Source of the DNA: Coptis chinensis | Lineage: Eukaryota > Streptophyta > Magnoliopsida > Ranunculales > Ranunculaceae | Direction: 5' to 3' | Assembly: GCA_015680905.1 (NCBI GenBank) | Contig: CM027381.1 | Coordinates: 91,723,501 to 91,787,500 of the forward strand | DNA length: 64,000 bases | Shown here: positions 33,672-44,847 of the stretch, piece by piece | How positions within the stretch are numbered: position 1 is the first letter of the stretch | Layout of the letters: every line of letters begins with the position of its first letter | Notes under the pieces: generated by a model | The model's input: the letters and a program-made list of their open reading frames with translations, nothing else | Databases searched by the model: none | Told to the model about the DNA's origin: nothing | Made by a program: the position numbers and the translations under genes

Positions 33672-34684
33672 TGGTCTAGTAGGGGTGGGAATTTGGCCCT
33701 AACGACCCTAACCCGGCCCTAACCGACCCGACTCTAAGCCCTATAAAGCCCTTACAACTAAAGCCCTTACAGAGTTTAGGGCAGGGCCGACCCGGCCCTA
33801 ATGCCTTCTAAAAAGGTGGTCGGGGCTAAGGTTCTCAAACATAGGCCCGACCCCTAACTAAGCCCTAACCAAGCCCTAGTTATAATTTCACTATAAAAAT
33901 AACAACTAAAACTATCAAACTCCTTGTTACATATTTTCAATTAAAATAACACTGTCCTTTGTAATTTATCACTTACCGTATGGGTACTTCTAATAATTTG
34001 TCTTATATCATAAAACCTTGTAAACCTAATTGTTTCTATCTCACAACTCCATTACACCTCACAACTCCCCGCCTAACCTAGTCGCCAAAAAAATAATGAG
34101 CACCGGGCACTAGCCTAATGAAAAATAGGGTTGGCGCCAAGTAAAAACTCATTCCATACTCTTATTTGCCTTTGTGTTCTTCAATGTTAAATGTAATTTT
34201 GGTGAGATTTGAGTACAAGAAATAACGGATTTATGTCGATTGAAAGCTCATTCCAAAATGTGTCTTGTGCATTTTAAGCTGTAATTTTGAAATATAAATA
34301 TGAGTCTCTATGTACTTCAGTTTATTAGATTGTGGATATATGCATTTTAAATTGTTGGACTTATCAAGAATTATTACTAGATTGGTTGTTATTCAAATTT
34401 CAAAGTGGTGGGACTTTGAGTTTGCAAATCTTTGAATTTTTTTGTAATATAAATGAGTTTTAAAACTGATGCAGTAAAAAGAAGAAAATATATAGACCCG
34501 GCCCGACCTGGCCCTAAACTGTTAAAGAGGGCTTAGGGTAGGGTAAGGGCTTGAAATTTAGACTTATGACCCGGCCCTATGGGGACTTTAGGGCCGGGCC
34601 AGCCCGGCCCTAATAACTTAAAGGCTTTAAATGTTTAGGGCCGGGCTAGCCCGACCCAGCCCATTGCCCACCCCTATGGTCTAC
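33672..34684. mobile_element. hAT-type non-autonomous element, 997 bp
   Basis: The element 33680-34676 starts TAGGGGTGGG and ends CCCACCCCTA. It is flanked by TGGTCTAG (33672-33679) and TGGTCTAC (34677-34684), 8-mers differing at one base, consistent with an aged hAT target duplication. Both ends are rich in GGCCCTAA/CCGGGCC repeats in opposite orientations. The middle is AT-rich and non-coding. Confidence 0.85.
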
Positions 34685-34824
34685 TATAGAATGGAATGGA
34701 AAAGAAATAATTTTAAATGGTATGTGTTTGGTCAACTGGGGAAAGAAAAGTAAAACCTGGAGAAAAGAATAATCATGTTTGTTTGTAAAAGCTATGGAAA
34801 TGAATAATTGTAGGGTTAACTAAT

Positions 34825-34893
34825 ATTACCCCCCTACTAGATGAGTCAATTAGGATTTGAAATCCTAATTGACTCATCTAGTAGGGGGGTAAT
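34825..34893. repeat. Perfect 34-bp-arm palindrome
   Basis: Positions 34825-34858 (ATTACCCCCCTACTAGATGA...) are the exact reverse complement of 34860-34893, with a single central base at 34859. The ends match the MITE at 30806, so it is likely a minimal, almost interior-less family member. Perfect symmetry over 69 bp in AT-rich DNA is not expected by chance. Confidence 0.92.
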
Positions 34894-35225
34894 ACTAAAA
34901 AATCCATAATTGTATTGTTGGGTGTGCTAGTAGTAAGTCCTTAACTATCTATTTCCTTTCATTTCCACAAAATTTTCAGAGATTAGCCAAGGACACAAAA
35001 CCTTTTCCATTTCCATAATTTTGTTTCCATATGGAAAAGCCCATTTCCTTTCCATAGGTAAACAAACACCTTAAAAACTATGGAAAATGTGGACCACTCT
35101 TATTTTCCTTTCTTTTCTATAGTGTTTCCATCATAACAAACACACTCTAAATAAGCAAACGCAGGTCCGAAAACTAATTGACACTTTACTTTATTAGCTG
35201 TTAAACTTCACAATATACCCAATTT

Positions 35226-36175
35226 TTAGGGGCATCTCCAATTGGAGGGTGTAAAATTACACCTCCACGTAGGTGCCATTAGGATTTTACAACTCTAATT
35301 GCATACTATTGTATAGTCTATAAATATCCACATTCTATAGTACGTCTCCAATGGAGTAGTGTAAAAAAAAATTGAATTTTAAACTCGGACGTCACTTAAA
35401 ATGACGTCTCTCTTTAATTTAAACTAGTTTTTGAGCCCGTTCAACGATCGGGGACCGTTTTCATAAAATTGATTTGATTTTTTTTAATATTTTTTGAATT
35501 ATTATGTATCAAAAAGTTTTAACTTTAGAATACTGTAATGATTCGTGGAAAGGGCGTTGAAGCATAATAATATAGTATTAATAAAAAAAAAAAATAGTTC
35601 AACAAACATAATTAATTTGTTTTATGAACAAACCACTGACAAATCCTAAAATTTAAAAGTAGAATCTATCTTTCTTTTATGCACAAATTCAAATTGGAAA
35701 AGTCATTGAACTCAAAATTTAACTGTTGACACTTTTTAATTGATTATATTTTGACAACCAGTCATTCCAATGGAGTAGTGTAAAAAAAAATTGAATTTTA
35801 AACTCGGACGTTACTTAAAATGACGTCTCTCTTTAATTTAAACTAGTTTTTGAGCCCGTTCAACGAACGGGGACCGTTTTCATAAAATTGATTTGATTTT
35901 TTTTAATATTTTTTGAATTATTATGTATCAAAAAGTTTTAACTTTAGAATACTGTAATGATTCGTAGAAAGGGCGTTGGGGCATAATAATATAGTATTAA
36001 TAAAATAAAAAAAATAGTTCAACAAACATAATTAATTTGTTTTATGAACAAACCACTGACAAATCCTAAAATTTAAAAGTAGAATCTATCTTTCTTTCAT
36101 GCACAAATTCAAATTGGAAAAGTCATTGAACTCAAAATTTAATTGTTGACACTTTCTAATTGATTATATTTACAC
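35226..36175. repeat. 419-bp tandem duplication next to a MITE-like end
   Basis: A MITE-type start, GGGGCATCTCCAATTGGAGG, opens the region. Two direct copies follow, about 35347-35750 and 35766-36170, offset by 419 bp and identical except for a handful of substitutions and small indels (for example CGATCGGGG versus CGAACGGGG and GTTGAAGC versus GTTGGGGC). Each begins TCCAATGGAGTAGTG and includes TTTTTGAGCCCGTTCAACGA. No frame is conserved. It is a recent duplication of non-coding, perhaps MITE-derived, DNA. Confidence 0.9.
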
Positions 36176-36539
36176 TTTAATTCATAGGCAGAAAGCAGAA
36201 CATGTTTAGTTCACATTTTGTGAAAACGGAATTATTTATATTTTTAAATTATTTACTTAAATTACATAAATCGGCACCCTTCACAAAACGGTGACCGTTT
36301 TTATATAATTGATTTTTTTAATAATAGAATGGGGACCCCACCCTGATAAAACTCTTGACTTTTTTGTTGTTGTTTAATAATAGAAATTTGATTAAAGTTT
36401 TGTGAAAATGTCGAATGAGGTGAAGATCATAATGAAGTCACTTGAATAGCAAGACGATCCCAATCCCAATTATACCAAAAAATATATGATAAACACAATT
36501 TTAAATGCAAAATTATATTTGTCGAGACTTTCTCACTAC
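36176..36539. other. AT-rich spacer
   Basis: It contains partly related blocks to the preceding duplication (ACCGTTTTTATATAATTGATT). No gene was recognised. Confidence 0.4.
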
Positions 36540-38735
36540 ATACCATACAACTATGCTTTGAGGTTAGTATGATACATTTGCATTCAGTTTCCGATTTTCC
36601 GTTAATAATTCTTTGATGGTAGTTCGATGCATTTGCATCCGTTTCTGATTTCGCGTTAATTATTCTTTGAGGTTAGTTCGATGTATTTGCATCTAGTTAT
36701 TTCCAATTTTTCGTTAATTATCCAAGGTGGTGTGTAATACCAACTTCTATTAATCCTTTTGTAGCGTTGTCCTTGCAAACATGGCATAAAAAAATATACA
36801 TGATTCATTATGTGGGATCATCATAGATTATCCATTTTTCGATTTCCCGTTAATTATTCTTTTAGGTTAGTTCTTTGCAGTTGCATCTAATTTCTAATTT
36901 TTCGTTAATTATTTTTTGATTAAATTTCCTATTAATTGAGGTTATTTCAATGTATTTGCATCCACCGATTTCCTATTAAATATTCTTTAAAGTTAGTTCG
37001 ATGTATTTACATTTAATATTTTTTTAGGTTAGTTCCATGCATTTGTACCAGTTTCCTATTTCCTGTTAACATTCTTTGAGGTTAGTTCAATTTATTTTGC
37101 ATCCAGTTTTTGAGTTCCCGTTAATTATTCTCTGAGATTAGTTCAATGCATTTGCATCCAGTTTCTGATTTCCCGTTGATTATTCTTTAATGTTAGTTCT
37201 ATTTATTGCATCCCGTTTTCTATTTCCCGTTAATTATTCTTTGAGGTTAGCTCAATGCATTTGCATCAAGTTTTCGAATTCCCGTTAATTATTCTCTGAG
37301 GTTAGTTCAATGCATTTGCATCCAATTAATTTTCAATTTTTTGTTGATTATTTTTTGAGGTTAGTTCCATTCATTTGCATCACGTTTCCGACTCCCATTA
37401 ATTATTCTTTGGGGTTAGTTCAATGCAATTGCATCTAGTTTCCGATTTCTCGTTAATTATCTTTTAAGGTTTGTTCAATGCAATTGCATCAAGTTGCCGA
37501 TTTTCCATTAATAATTCTTTGAGGTTAGTTCGATGCATCTAGTTTTTGATTTCCCATTAGTTATTAGTTGAGGTTCAATTCGTTCCTTGCAGTTGGATCC
37601 AGTTTCCAATTTCCCGTTAAGTATTTTTTTGACGTTAATTTAATGCATTTATATCAAGTTTCCGATTTCTCATTAATTATCCGAGGTGGTGTGTAATACC
37701 AACTTCTATTTATCCTTTTGTAGTGTCCTTGCACACCTGGCATTAAAAAAATATATATACATGGCTCGTGGAATCATCAAAAAATTATCAAGTTTTTGAT
37801 TTCCCGTTAATTATTCTTTGAGTTTTGTTCCATGCATTTGTACCCAGTTTTTTATTTCCCGTTAATTGTTCTTTGAGCTTAATTTCCGATTTCCTGTTAA
37901 TTATTCTTTTTCCAGTTTTTGATTTCCCATTAATTACTTTTTGAGGTTAATTAGATCAATGCATTTGCATCCAATTTTCAATTTTCCGTTAATTATTATT
38001 TGACGTTAGTTCAATGTAGTTGTATCCAATTTCGATTTCCGTTTTTTTTAAGGTTAGGTCAATGGATTTGCATCCAATTTCCTCTTTCCCGTCAATTATT
38101 TTGTGAGGTTAGTTTAGTGCATTTGCATTTAGTTTTTGATTTTCCGTTAATTATTCTTTGAGGGTAGTTCCATACTGTTGCATCCAATTTCTGTTTTCTC
38201 GTTAATTATTCTTTGAGATTAGTTCTATGCACTTGTGCTCAATTTTTTATTTCCTGTTAGTTATTCTAATTCAATGCAGTTGCATCCAGTGTCCAATTTC
38301 CTGTTAATTATTCTTTGAGGTTAGTTCAATGCATTTGTATTCAGTTTCTGATTTAATTTCATGTTAATTATTATTTGAGGTTAGTTCAATGCAATTGCAT
38401 TTAGTTTCCCACTTCTCTTTAATTATTCTTTGAGGTTAGTTCTATGCATTTGCATATAGTTTATGATTTATTGTTAATTATTCTTCGAGGTTAAGCATTT
38501 GCATCTAGTTTCCGATTTTCCGTTAATTATTCTTTAAGATTAGCTCTAGTTTTCGATTTCTCGTTAATTATTTTTTTAGGTTAGTTTAATGCAGTTGCAT
38601 CCAGTTTTTGATTTTCCGTTAATTATTCATTGAGGTTAGTTCAATGCATTTGCATCCTGTTTTTGATTTCTCGTTAATTGTTCTTTAAGGCTAGTTCGAT
38701 GCATTTGCATATAGTTTACAATTTCTCTTTAATTC
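36540..38735. repeat. Degenerate minisatellite of ~55-bp monomers
   Basis: About 2.2 kb is a head-to-tail array whose typical monomer joins CCGTTAATTATTCTTTGAGG, TTAGTTCAATGCATTTGCAT and CCAGTTTCCGATTTC. One clear unit counts 55 bp (37200-37255 region). Around 35-40 monomers are present, each diverged by several bases and small indels. A non-monomer block beginning AGGTGGTGTGTAATACCAAC occurs twice, near 36725 and 37684, so a ~960-bp higher-order segment was duplicated. Each unit carries ATGCATTTGCAT. There is no conserved open frame. Confidence 0.92.
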
Positions 38736-38869
38736 TATATTGATTTTTTATGTTTCTATGAATGCTTGCAGATATATATTTTGATTAGAAACTGAGAAGG
38801 AGATCAAATACATGTACCTTGAGTGAAAGTAGTTTGGAGATTATTATTAGAGAAAGCATACGATTTATA

Positions 38870-39052
38870 GAACTTGGAGCTGTGAGTGGAGCAGAGTTAG
38901 TTATCAAGGTGGTGAAGAACCTCAGGGTGTGTGTAGATTGCCATGCTGCTATTAAGGTGATTTAAAAGCTGACTGAAAGGGAAATAATTGTGAGAGATAA
39001 CAACAGGCTTCACAGTTTCAAGGATGGTGTCTGCTCTTGCAAGGATTATTGA
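38870..39052 (+). pseudogene. PPR protein C-terminal DYW-domain fragment
   Basis: The frame reads VVKNLRVCVDCHAAIKVI, an in-frame stop, then KLTEREIIVRDNNRLHSFKDG and VCSCKDY before TGA at 39050-39052. This is the end of a DYW deaminase-like domain of plant PPR RNA-editing factors, including the zinc-binding CxDCH and CSCxDYW motifs. The final Trp codon of DYW has become TGA, and TAA interrupts the middle. Upstream sequence only weakly continues the frame, and no PPR repeats were found. It is a dead fragment that starts right after the minisatellite. Confidence 0.88.
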
Positions 39053-41361
39053 TGAATTGAACCAAACAAATTCTCACAATAGTTTGAGTATCGCAATAGA
39101 CATGCATGTTTGATAAAATAATAGGTAGTTTTTGATAGATTGTAACTTAAAGATTCAAGTTTCTAAAGATTGAAGTGTATGATTGGGGCGTTCTATTTGC
39201 TGCATATATACACTTGTACAATTTGGAGCACTTTAGCAAGAAAATTTATGCCAAACTACACTATAGCCAGGGTACTTAGCTTCATACAAATTAGTTTTCG
39301 TAATGAAAACTAATGTTTAATTAAGAATAACGTAATTAAAGTGCATTAAGTCTGCCTTTAACACTTGGTCGATAGGACATAGAATCAAGCGTTGTTGGTA
39401 ATATCTTCACTCAGATTAAAGAACATGCAGTTCTTCTATTGTCTATGTTGGCTAGGGCGTTGTGCCAATCAATGATGCAATTATGCAACTACTATGTTGT
39501 GAATGATAACTTGGAAAAAATTATTCAATTGCTGAAATATATTAAAGGGGAGATGTTTATTTGAATGAAAATATATGATTGACAAGTCTCGGACTTCCTA
39601 TCACAAATGAAAAGTAAGGAAATCCCACTCATTACATGGCAAAAACCTATTTCTATGGGTCCTTCATAGAACACAACGATACTGCTATGAAGTCAACTAC
39701 ATCCTCTATTGCATTGTCGAAAGACATATCCCATAATAAAGTTTATTAACCCATTTAATTGTGGTTGAGTTTAATTTTTTAATGAAAATGTGTCATTGGT
39801 TTAGTTATTAAGACATTTTTGTTGATGTATAAACTTGCACTTACTAAATTGTTAAGTTATGATGGAAGAAGAATCAAAGAATTCTACCATTCGCTGGTTG
39901 TCATATTTAGGTCCATATAGTCCTAAAATGTTTGTGTTATAGATTGGGTTGGTCATAGGGTTTCTTTCCCCTTTCAATTTCTCTGTGCGTGTGTGTGTTG
40001 TTGTATAAAGTATAAACCCTCCAAACCACATTCTTAGGCTATTTTATTTATATAACTTATTTGACGTTTCTTCCTCTTTCTCCTAATTTATGTTTTGGAT
40101 GAATTGAATATTTGATGTTTAATTTGATAGGTTTAGCAGTAAACCTACATCAGGAGTAGAGTATGGATTTGTAAGACAAATGTGTGGTTGTTGCAAACAC
40201 AGAAATGGATAGCAATGTCACATATGCTTTGGATGCTGAGGTAGCTGTGAATATTGTTAAGAAATACTAATTGCTATTTTGTTTGTTTTAGAAAGTTGGT
40301 GTTAGTTTTTTTGTTTTTGGAGGGCAGTTTTGTATGTTTTGAATTGTAATATTTCCTGATACTTTTCAAGTTTGTGTGTTTGGGTTAGTTAAATTATTTT
40401 CTAGCTTATGGTGATCACAGTGTAATGTTTCCTATCCATTTTTCTCTCTTAGCATTAATCAGGAATATGTCAGGAGCAGTTTTTTTTTTTTTTTTTTTTT
40501 TTGAAAATGTAATATCAATTTAGAAACTTTTGTTGCAAGTCTTTAGGATTGCATGTTTTCTTTTGTTAGTTGAACAAATAATTGTCTATATGTTTCAAGA
40601 TTAACCACTACTTGCATTACCATATTCAAATACATTAGCTATAGCTAGGTAGTTCAATATATCATATTTGATTATAAGGTAATGAGCTTGGGTGTTGATG
40701 CAGTCCCACCTGGCAGTTATGTTGGAGTGTTGGTTCGTTTTTAGCCTGATAATTGTAGTAGCTGTTGATTCCCAATTGCATACCTCATCAGTTGAACTCG
40801 GTGACAACACATATGATGTTGATCCTGTTGAAGAGTTAATTTTATTTAATAACACGGCAGGACCGGAGAAACAAAGTTCTATAGAGAATATAGAATCACT
40901 GGAACGATTGACTACATATTTGGCAATGCCATACATTCTTCTTTCAAAAGTTCTGACTACATTCTTCTTTCAAAGCAACCTTAATAATTGAAATTAATGC
41001 ATATATAAAGTTTAAAATAACCGTTCAACAGAAAAAAAATATATTATTTGATCAATATAATAAAATTTTGCTATTCAAGTACTAATTCTCATTGTTTTCT
41101 TTTCTTTATTATGAAACCGTTCTTTTCCTCTTTGTTGCTTTTGTCATTGTTTTCGTTTTTCTCCATGGCCTTCATTTCTTTAATTTTTTTTTGAGACAAT
41201 ATATCTTATCTTTGTTGTGTTTATCACCAACCAAACAATCTAGCATAATATTTCTGAGGCTGTCGAGTTGATTCTGTTTCTCTTCAACCTCTTTTACTTT
41301 TCTTTATAAATTCTTTGAAATTGAAGTCTTCAATTTCTATATCATGTTCATCATTTATAAA
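39053..41361. other. AT-rich DNA without a recognised gene
   Basis: A 24-bp T run lies near 40480-40502 and may be a retroposon tail in reverse orientation, but no element body was recognised. Open frames at 40601-40991 overlap on both strands and match nothing I know. Confidence 0.4.
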
Positions 41362-41613
41362 CTATATTGCGTGAAAAGCTGCTGAATCCTTTTCTTTTGC
41401 AACAAAATATGTAGTGCTTCCATCAATTTCTTTAACTACGACGTCTTCATTGTTAAATAATAAGTCTTTTGGTACTTTTAATGTTACAGTGCTTTTGAAT
41501 CGTCCGTTCTCTAATTCTGTGTTGTAGACCGGATCTTGTTGAACGTTAAGTCCTTCTCCTAGAATTTCCTTTAGCAATTTTTTTTGACATAAGTTGTAAT
41601 TTTCATACGCCAT
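41362..41613 (-). CDS. Small protein or exon with a dsRNA-binding-like pattern
   Basis: A minus-strand frame of 83 codons from ATG at 41613 (MAYENYNLCQKKLLKEIL) runs to a stop at 41362. The pattern PVYNTELENGRFKSTVTL followed by an acidic loop and AKEKDSAAFHAI resembles the strand-strand-helix part of a double-stranded-RNA-binding domain, with the C-terminal KK/AA segment. A splice-acceptor-like TATTGCAG lies just before the ATG, so this may be the last exon of a longer gene whose other exons were not found. The similarity is by eye and weak. Confidence 0.35.
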   Translation of the reverse strand: MAYENYNLCQKKLLKEILGEGLNVQQDPVYNTELENGRFKSTVTLKVPKDLLFNNEDVVVKEIDGSTTYFVAKEKDSAAFHAI

Positions 41614-41661
41614 TATCTGCAATATACATAATAAAATTTATAAATTCTTTATCCAATACTC

Positions 41662-41666
<5 letters not shown>

Positions 41667-41742
<76 letters not shown>
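41667..41742. repeat. (TA)n microsatellite
   Basis: An uninterrupted TA dinucleotide run of about 38 units. Confidence 0.97.
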
Positions 41743-41743
<1 letters not shown>

Positions 41744-41939
41744 CTTAATAAATATGAAATGAACTCATAAAAGAATTGTAAATAATGGAGAAGAGAAAGA
41801 AAGTTGGCTACCTGGTTTTTCGATATGTGTAGTGCAATTTTTTTTGGGGGTACATATATAGGAGATAAGGCATGATTTCGTAGGAGTGATCTAATTTAGT
41901 TTTGTATATATCTTAAAATAGTTTTTTTTTCAAACTTCT

Positions 41940-41965
41940 ACGTGTACTATTGGGCCTAGGCCCAA
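41940..41965. repeat. 16-bp perfect palindrome
   Basis: TTGGGCCTAGGCCCAA is self-complementary with no spacer. It could be a relic of a transposon end. Nothing else supports a function. Confidence 0.5.
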
Positions 41966-42673
41966 CAAATTTTATAAGATATATTTTAAGCGGATATTTG
42001 TATCGCAACTTATATTCAAATTAAGTTACAGAGCACACTCCAAATCAAATGATCGAAGACTTTCACTTACCGCCTATACTTTGCCTTAGATGCAAAGCAC
42101 ACAACTATATGGGAGTGAAATGAAGAAACCGCGGCATTACACGAAAACAAATTTTCAATGATCAGATTCACCCAATCGAAAACCAACTCAGAGAACTACA
42201 TAGCAGGCATTTTCATACCCAATTCTCAATTTTATATGAAATTCATGTTAGGAGGGTGGAGTCTTGAGTTGATCGCAATTTTTATAGGAAATTTGGCAGT
42301 AATATCAGATGGTTCCATTTTTTTTGGGCTTTACTTAAGGATTGCTAATTCGAATTTGAAATCCAATTTGAATTCTAATAGATGCCCAAATGTTATATGA
42401 ATGTATGAGGTAAGATGGCTATCACATTGTTTTCACAATAATATATCTTCAGCATATAATTGATCTCTTGTTTATGAGTTCATTGTTTCATTAGTGAACT
42501 GTGACCAATAGTTGTGCGTTCTTTAGTGTGTAGATTGGGAATTCACTGCATTGCCCGAGTCCGCACTCTTTTGCTAATTTCAGTAATTTGTTTCTACACG
42601 TGGAAGATTTTGATTGTAGAATGTTTACTCTACTTCTACTTCTAGCTACCGTAGTTTACTGCTATTTGTGTAG

Positions 42674-42745
42674 GTTATGGTTAGCAATACAAAGATATAC
42701 ATTGTTCTGGAATTTGTGACTGGTGGTGAACTCTTTGACAAAATT
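42674..42745 (+). pseudogene. Single CIPK kinase exon
   Basis: A 72-nt exon-sized block, preceded by TAG and followed by GTAAGC, encodes VMVSNTKIYIVLEFVTGGEL then FDKI. This matches one exon of the intron-rich CBL-interacting protein kinases (subdomains IV-V, with the hinge LEFVTGGELFDKI). Neither the preceding exon (HPNV segment) nor the following one (HRDLKPEN segment) was found in the flanks, so it is an isolated exon, probably moved here by a transposon or left by deletion. One substitution from the usual MASKTKI is visible. CIPKs act in calcium signalling. Confidence 0.85.
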
Positions 42746-44847
42746 GTAAGCTCTTGGTTCAATACATTTGGTCCCTTTAGCAGTTTGGTTTAATGTTATA
42801 TTACATGGACACGTTTTGAAAAAAATCAGTATCGGATACGTCTCCACGTGTCCGTGTCGGACACATATCAGACTTATATTGTATGTGATTTACCTCAAAT
42901 TCACTTTGCATCCATGTCCGATACGGATACATGATAAGCACCCAAAAGTGTATTATGAAACCCCATTGAGACATATAAATTTGGTTAATTATGTGTTTAA
43001 TAATCATGAAATAAATATGTTTTCATACTTTTGCAGGTATTTGCAGTAAACATGAAAATATTGGTTAAACCTGCAATAAAGCACGAGGAACGGCGTATAT
43101 ATGAATTCTCCCAAATCCGCACAGAAGCATCAAACTTCCAAAGCTCCTACCTCTCGAACCAGGACTCCAAATGCGACAAGAGAGTCGCTTTCGGACAATC
43201 AGTATGATGAACTCTACGATAGGCGGAAGTTGTAAAAGCGCCCAAAATACCGGACCGCCATCGATGCACATGGACCCACTATGCGGGGCCACAAGATTGG
43301 ATGAGTCATCAATCATGGAGCATGTCAAGACAAAAATAACAAATTATTGGTACAAAGTTGACACCTTGCATGTAATAAATTAGATTAGGTGTTAATAGTG
43401 AAAAAAAGGCAAGGTGTCACTTTGTTTTAATGTGGTGGATAAAAATGAATTAATGTGGTTTGATGATTCACGTGAGAGGAAATGAGATTTCTCTCAAATG
43501 GAGAAGAAATTAGACAAGGGTGGGGGACACTCCATTTACTCCCTTGACTTATTTTCCTTACATGGCATTATTTTAGTTCCTTAGTGAAAAGAAAATGATA
43601 GTTAGTTTTTAGTTTTTATTAGAAAGCTTGTAATAGTTTTAATGGAGGAAACACTTGTTTTCTTCTATAAAATAAATAGAAGTGAGTTTGATTGTTTATC
43701 TTCTTCCTTTTTCTCTCTTTCTTTGTTTATCTAGTTTAAATTCTTTGTCTCAAGGATCATGAGCTAACTTTCCTTTTGGTGAGTTAATCTAACTCATGTG
43801 AGGGAAAAACAATTGTTGTTGGTTTGGTAAGTTGTTAGGAAGAACAACTAGCTCTATATCCTATCCCAAAATGATAGTTGGTGTAGAGTCTAGTTAGGAA
43901 TCAAAGCAATGAGCTTAGAGATAAGTCATTGCTTGGTTCCACTTGCTAGCATGTATGAGCTCTTAAGTGAGCCATATATGCTAGGGATCAATTTGTCTTC
44001 CATTAGGGGCTTGTCTATGAGTCTAGGAAGAATCAATAAACTTTTCAAATCAATAACTAATGTTAGTTTCACATGAGGAGGATTAGCTCTCCACCTTTCT
44101 TCTTAGTAATTTGTATTTTGTTTAAGTGCATGATTTCAACTTTAATGTTTTTCTAAATGTTGTGTAGGAAAGAAAACCTAGCATTAGTATTATAACCTTA
44201 CTCCTTAGTTCCCTTTATTGTAACAACCAATTTGTAGTTGTCCTAGACTTTAGGTTGGTTCGAATCCTTATTCTAACTCTACGAAATCGAAGATCGTGAG
44301 TAAGGACCTTGAGTTGCTTTTGCATCAATTTAGAGATTTCAAACCTCAAAGTAGTAGTAAAGAAGCATATATCAGCACCTGGTCTCGAGTCAAAAGCTTA
44401 GATTCTAAAGATTTTCTATAAAAAAAACACTTATGGCGAATAAAAACATTGTAGGGGTATTAAAACCCAAAAAAATTATGGATAGGGCTTTAGAGTTGTG
44501 TTTTTTTTTTTTAAAATGAGACTCTCTAGCCCAATTTCTTGAAAGAACAAAATATATGATTAGAACGCATCTCTGATCTCGCAGCAAAATTCATTGTTGA
44601 TTTAGGGATGCATAATATCATATACAGACTACAGAGTAGTTCGTAAAGAACGACACATCACAAATGCAAAAGAACAAAATATTGGATCAGAACGTGTCTC
44701 TGATCTCGCAGCAAAATTCATTGTTGGCTACAACAAATGTCAACCCTGGCAAGGCAAGAAGAGATTTGTATGAATGCATATATTAGACATGACAAAATTT
44801 AATAGTATGTAAGTCATTTAAATTGTAAGAAAATTGCACTTACTCTT
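42746..44847. other. Non-coding region with a possible LTR-like segment
   Basis: At 42800-42930 a GTCCGTGTCGGACAC-rich block resembles that at 7522-7620. An inverted repeat pairs about 43355-43371 (AAAGTTGACACCTTGC) with 43408-43424. From about 43390 to 44400 there is a TATA-like TCTATAAAATAAATAG followed by a pyrimidine-rich leader, which could be a solo LTR, but no TG..CA ends with a target duplication were found. Two copies of a segment containing CTCTGATCTCGCAGCAAAATTCATTGTTG-like sequence lie at about 44544-44601 and 44668-44727. Confidence 0.35.

Larger units (their letters stand above)
33618..35150. mobile_element. Harbinger-like MITE carrying two nested insertions
   Basis: The outer element spans 33621-35147. 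Its left end is GGGTGTGTTTGTTA and the reverse complement of its right end is GAGTGTGTTTGTTA, one mismatch in 14. It is flanked by TAA at 33618-33620 and 35148-35150, the 3-bp duplication expected for PIF/Harbinger elements. Its own sequence is only about 450 bp, A-rich on the left and its complement on the right. The rest is a hAT-type element (33680-34676) and a short palindrome (34825-34893). Three transposition events are stacked. Confidence 0.75.

Noticed and set aside
36540..38735. The regular ~55-bp repeats as a possible CRISPR array
   Set aside because: Repeats are diverged, contiguous and without unique spacers; the context is a plant nucleus.
40601..40991. Overlapping plus- and minus-strand frames as a gene
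   Set aside because: Both strands are open over the same stretch, and neither translation resembles a known protein.
43390..44400. Solo LTR
   Set aside because: Promoter-like elements are present, but no TG..CA boundaries with a target duplication could be found, so it is only mentioned as a possibility.
44550..44730. Helitron 3' end (A-TTAG and A-TCAG motifs near 44557 and 44676)
   Set aside because: Neither is next to a 3' hairpin of the expected form; both lie in a local duplication, so the end is left undefined.
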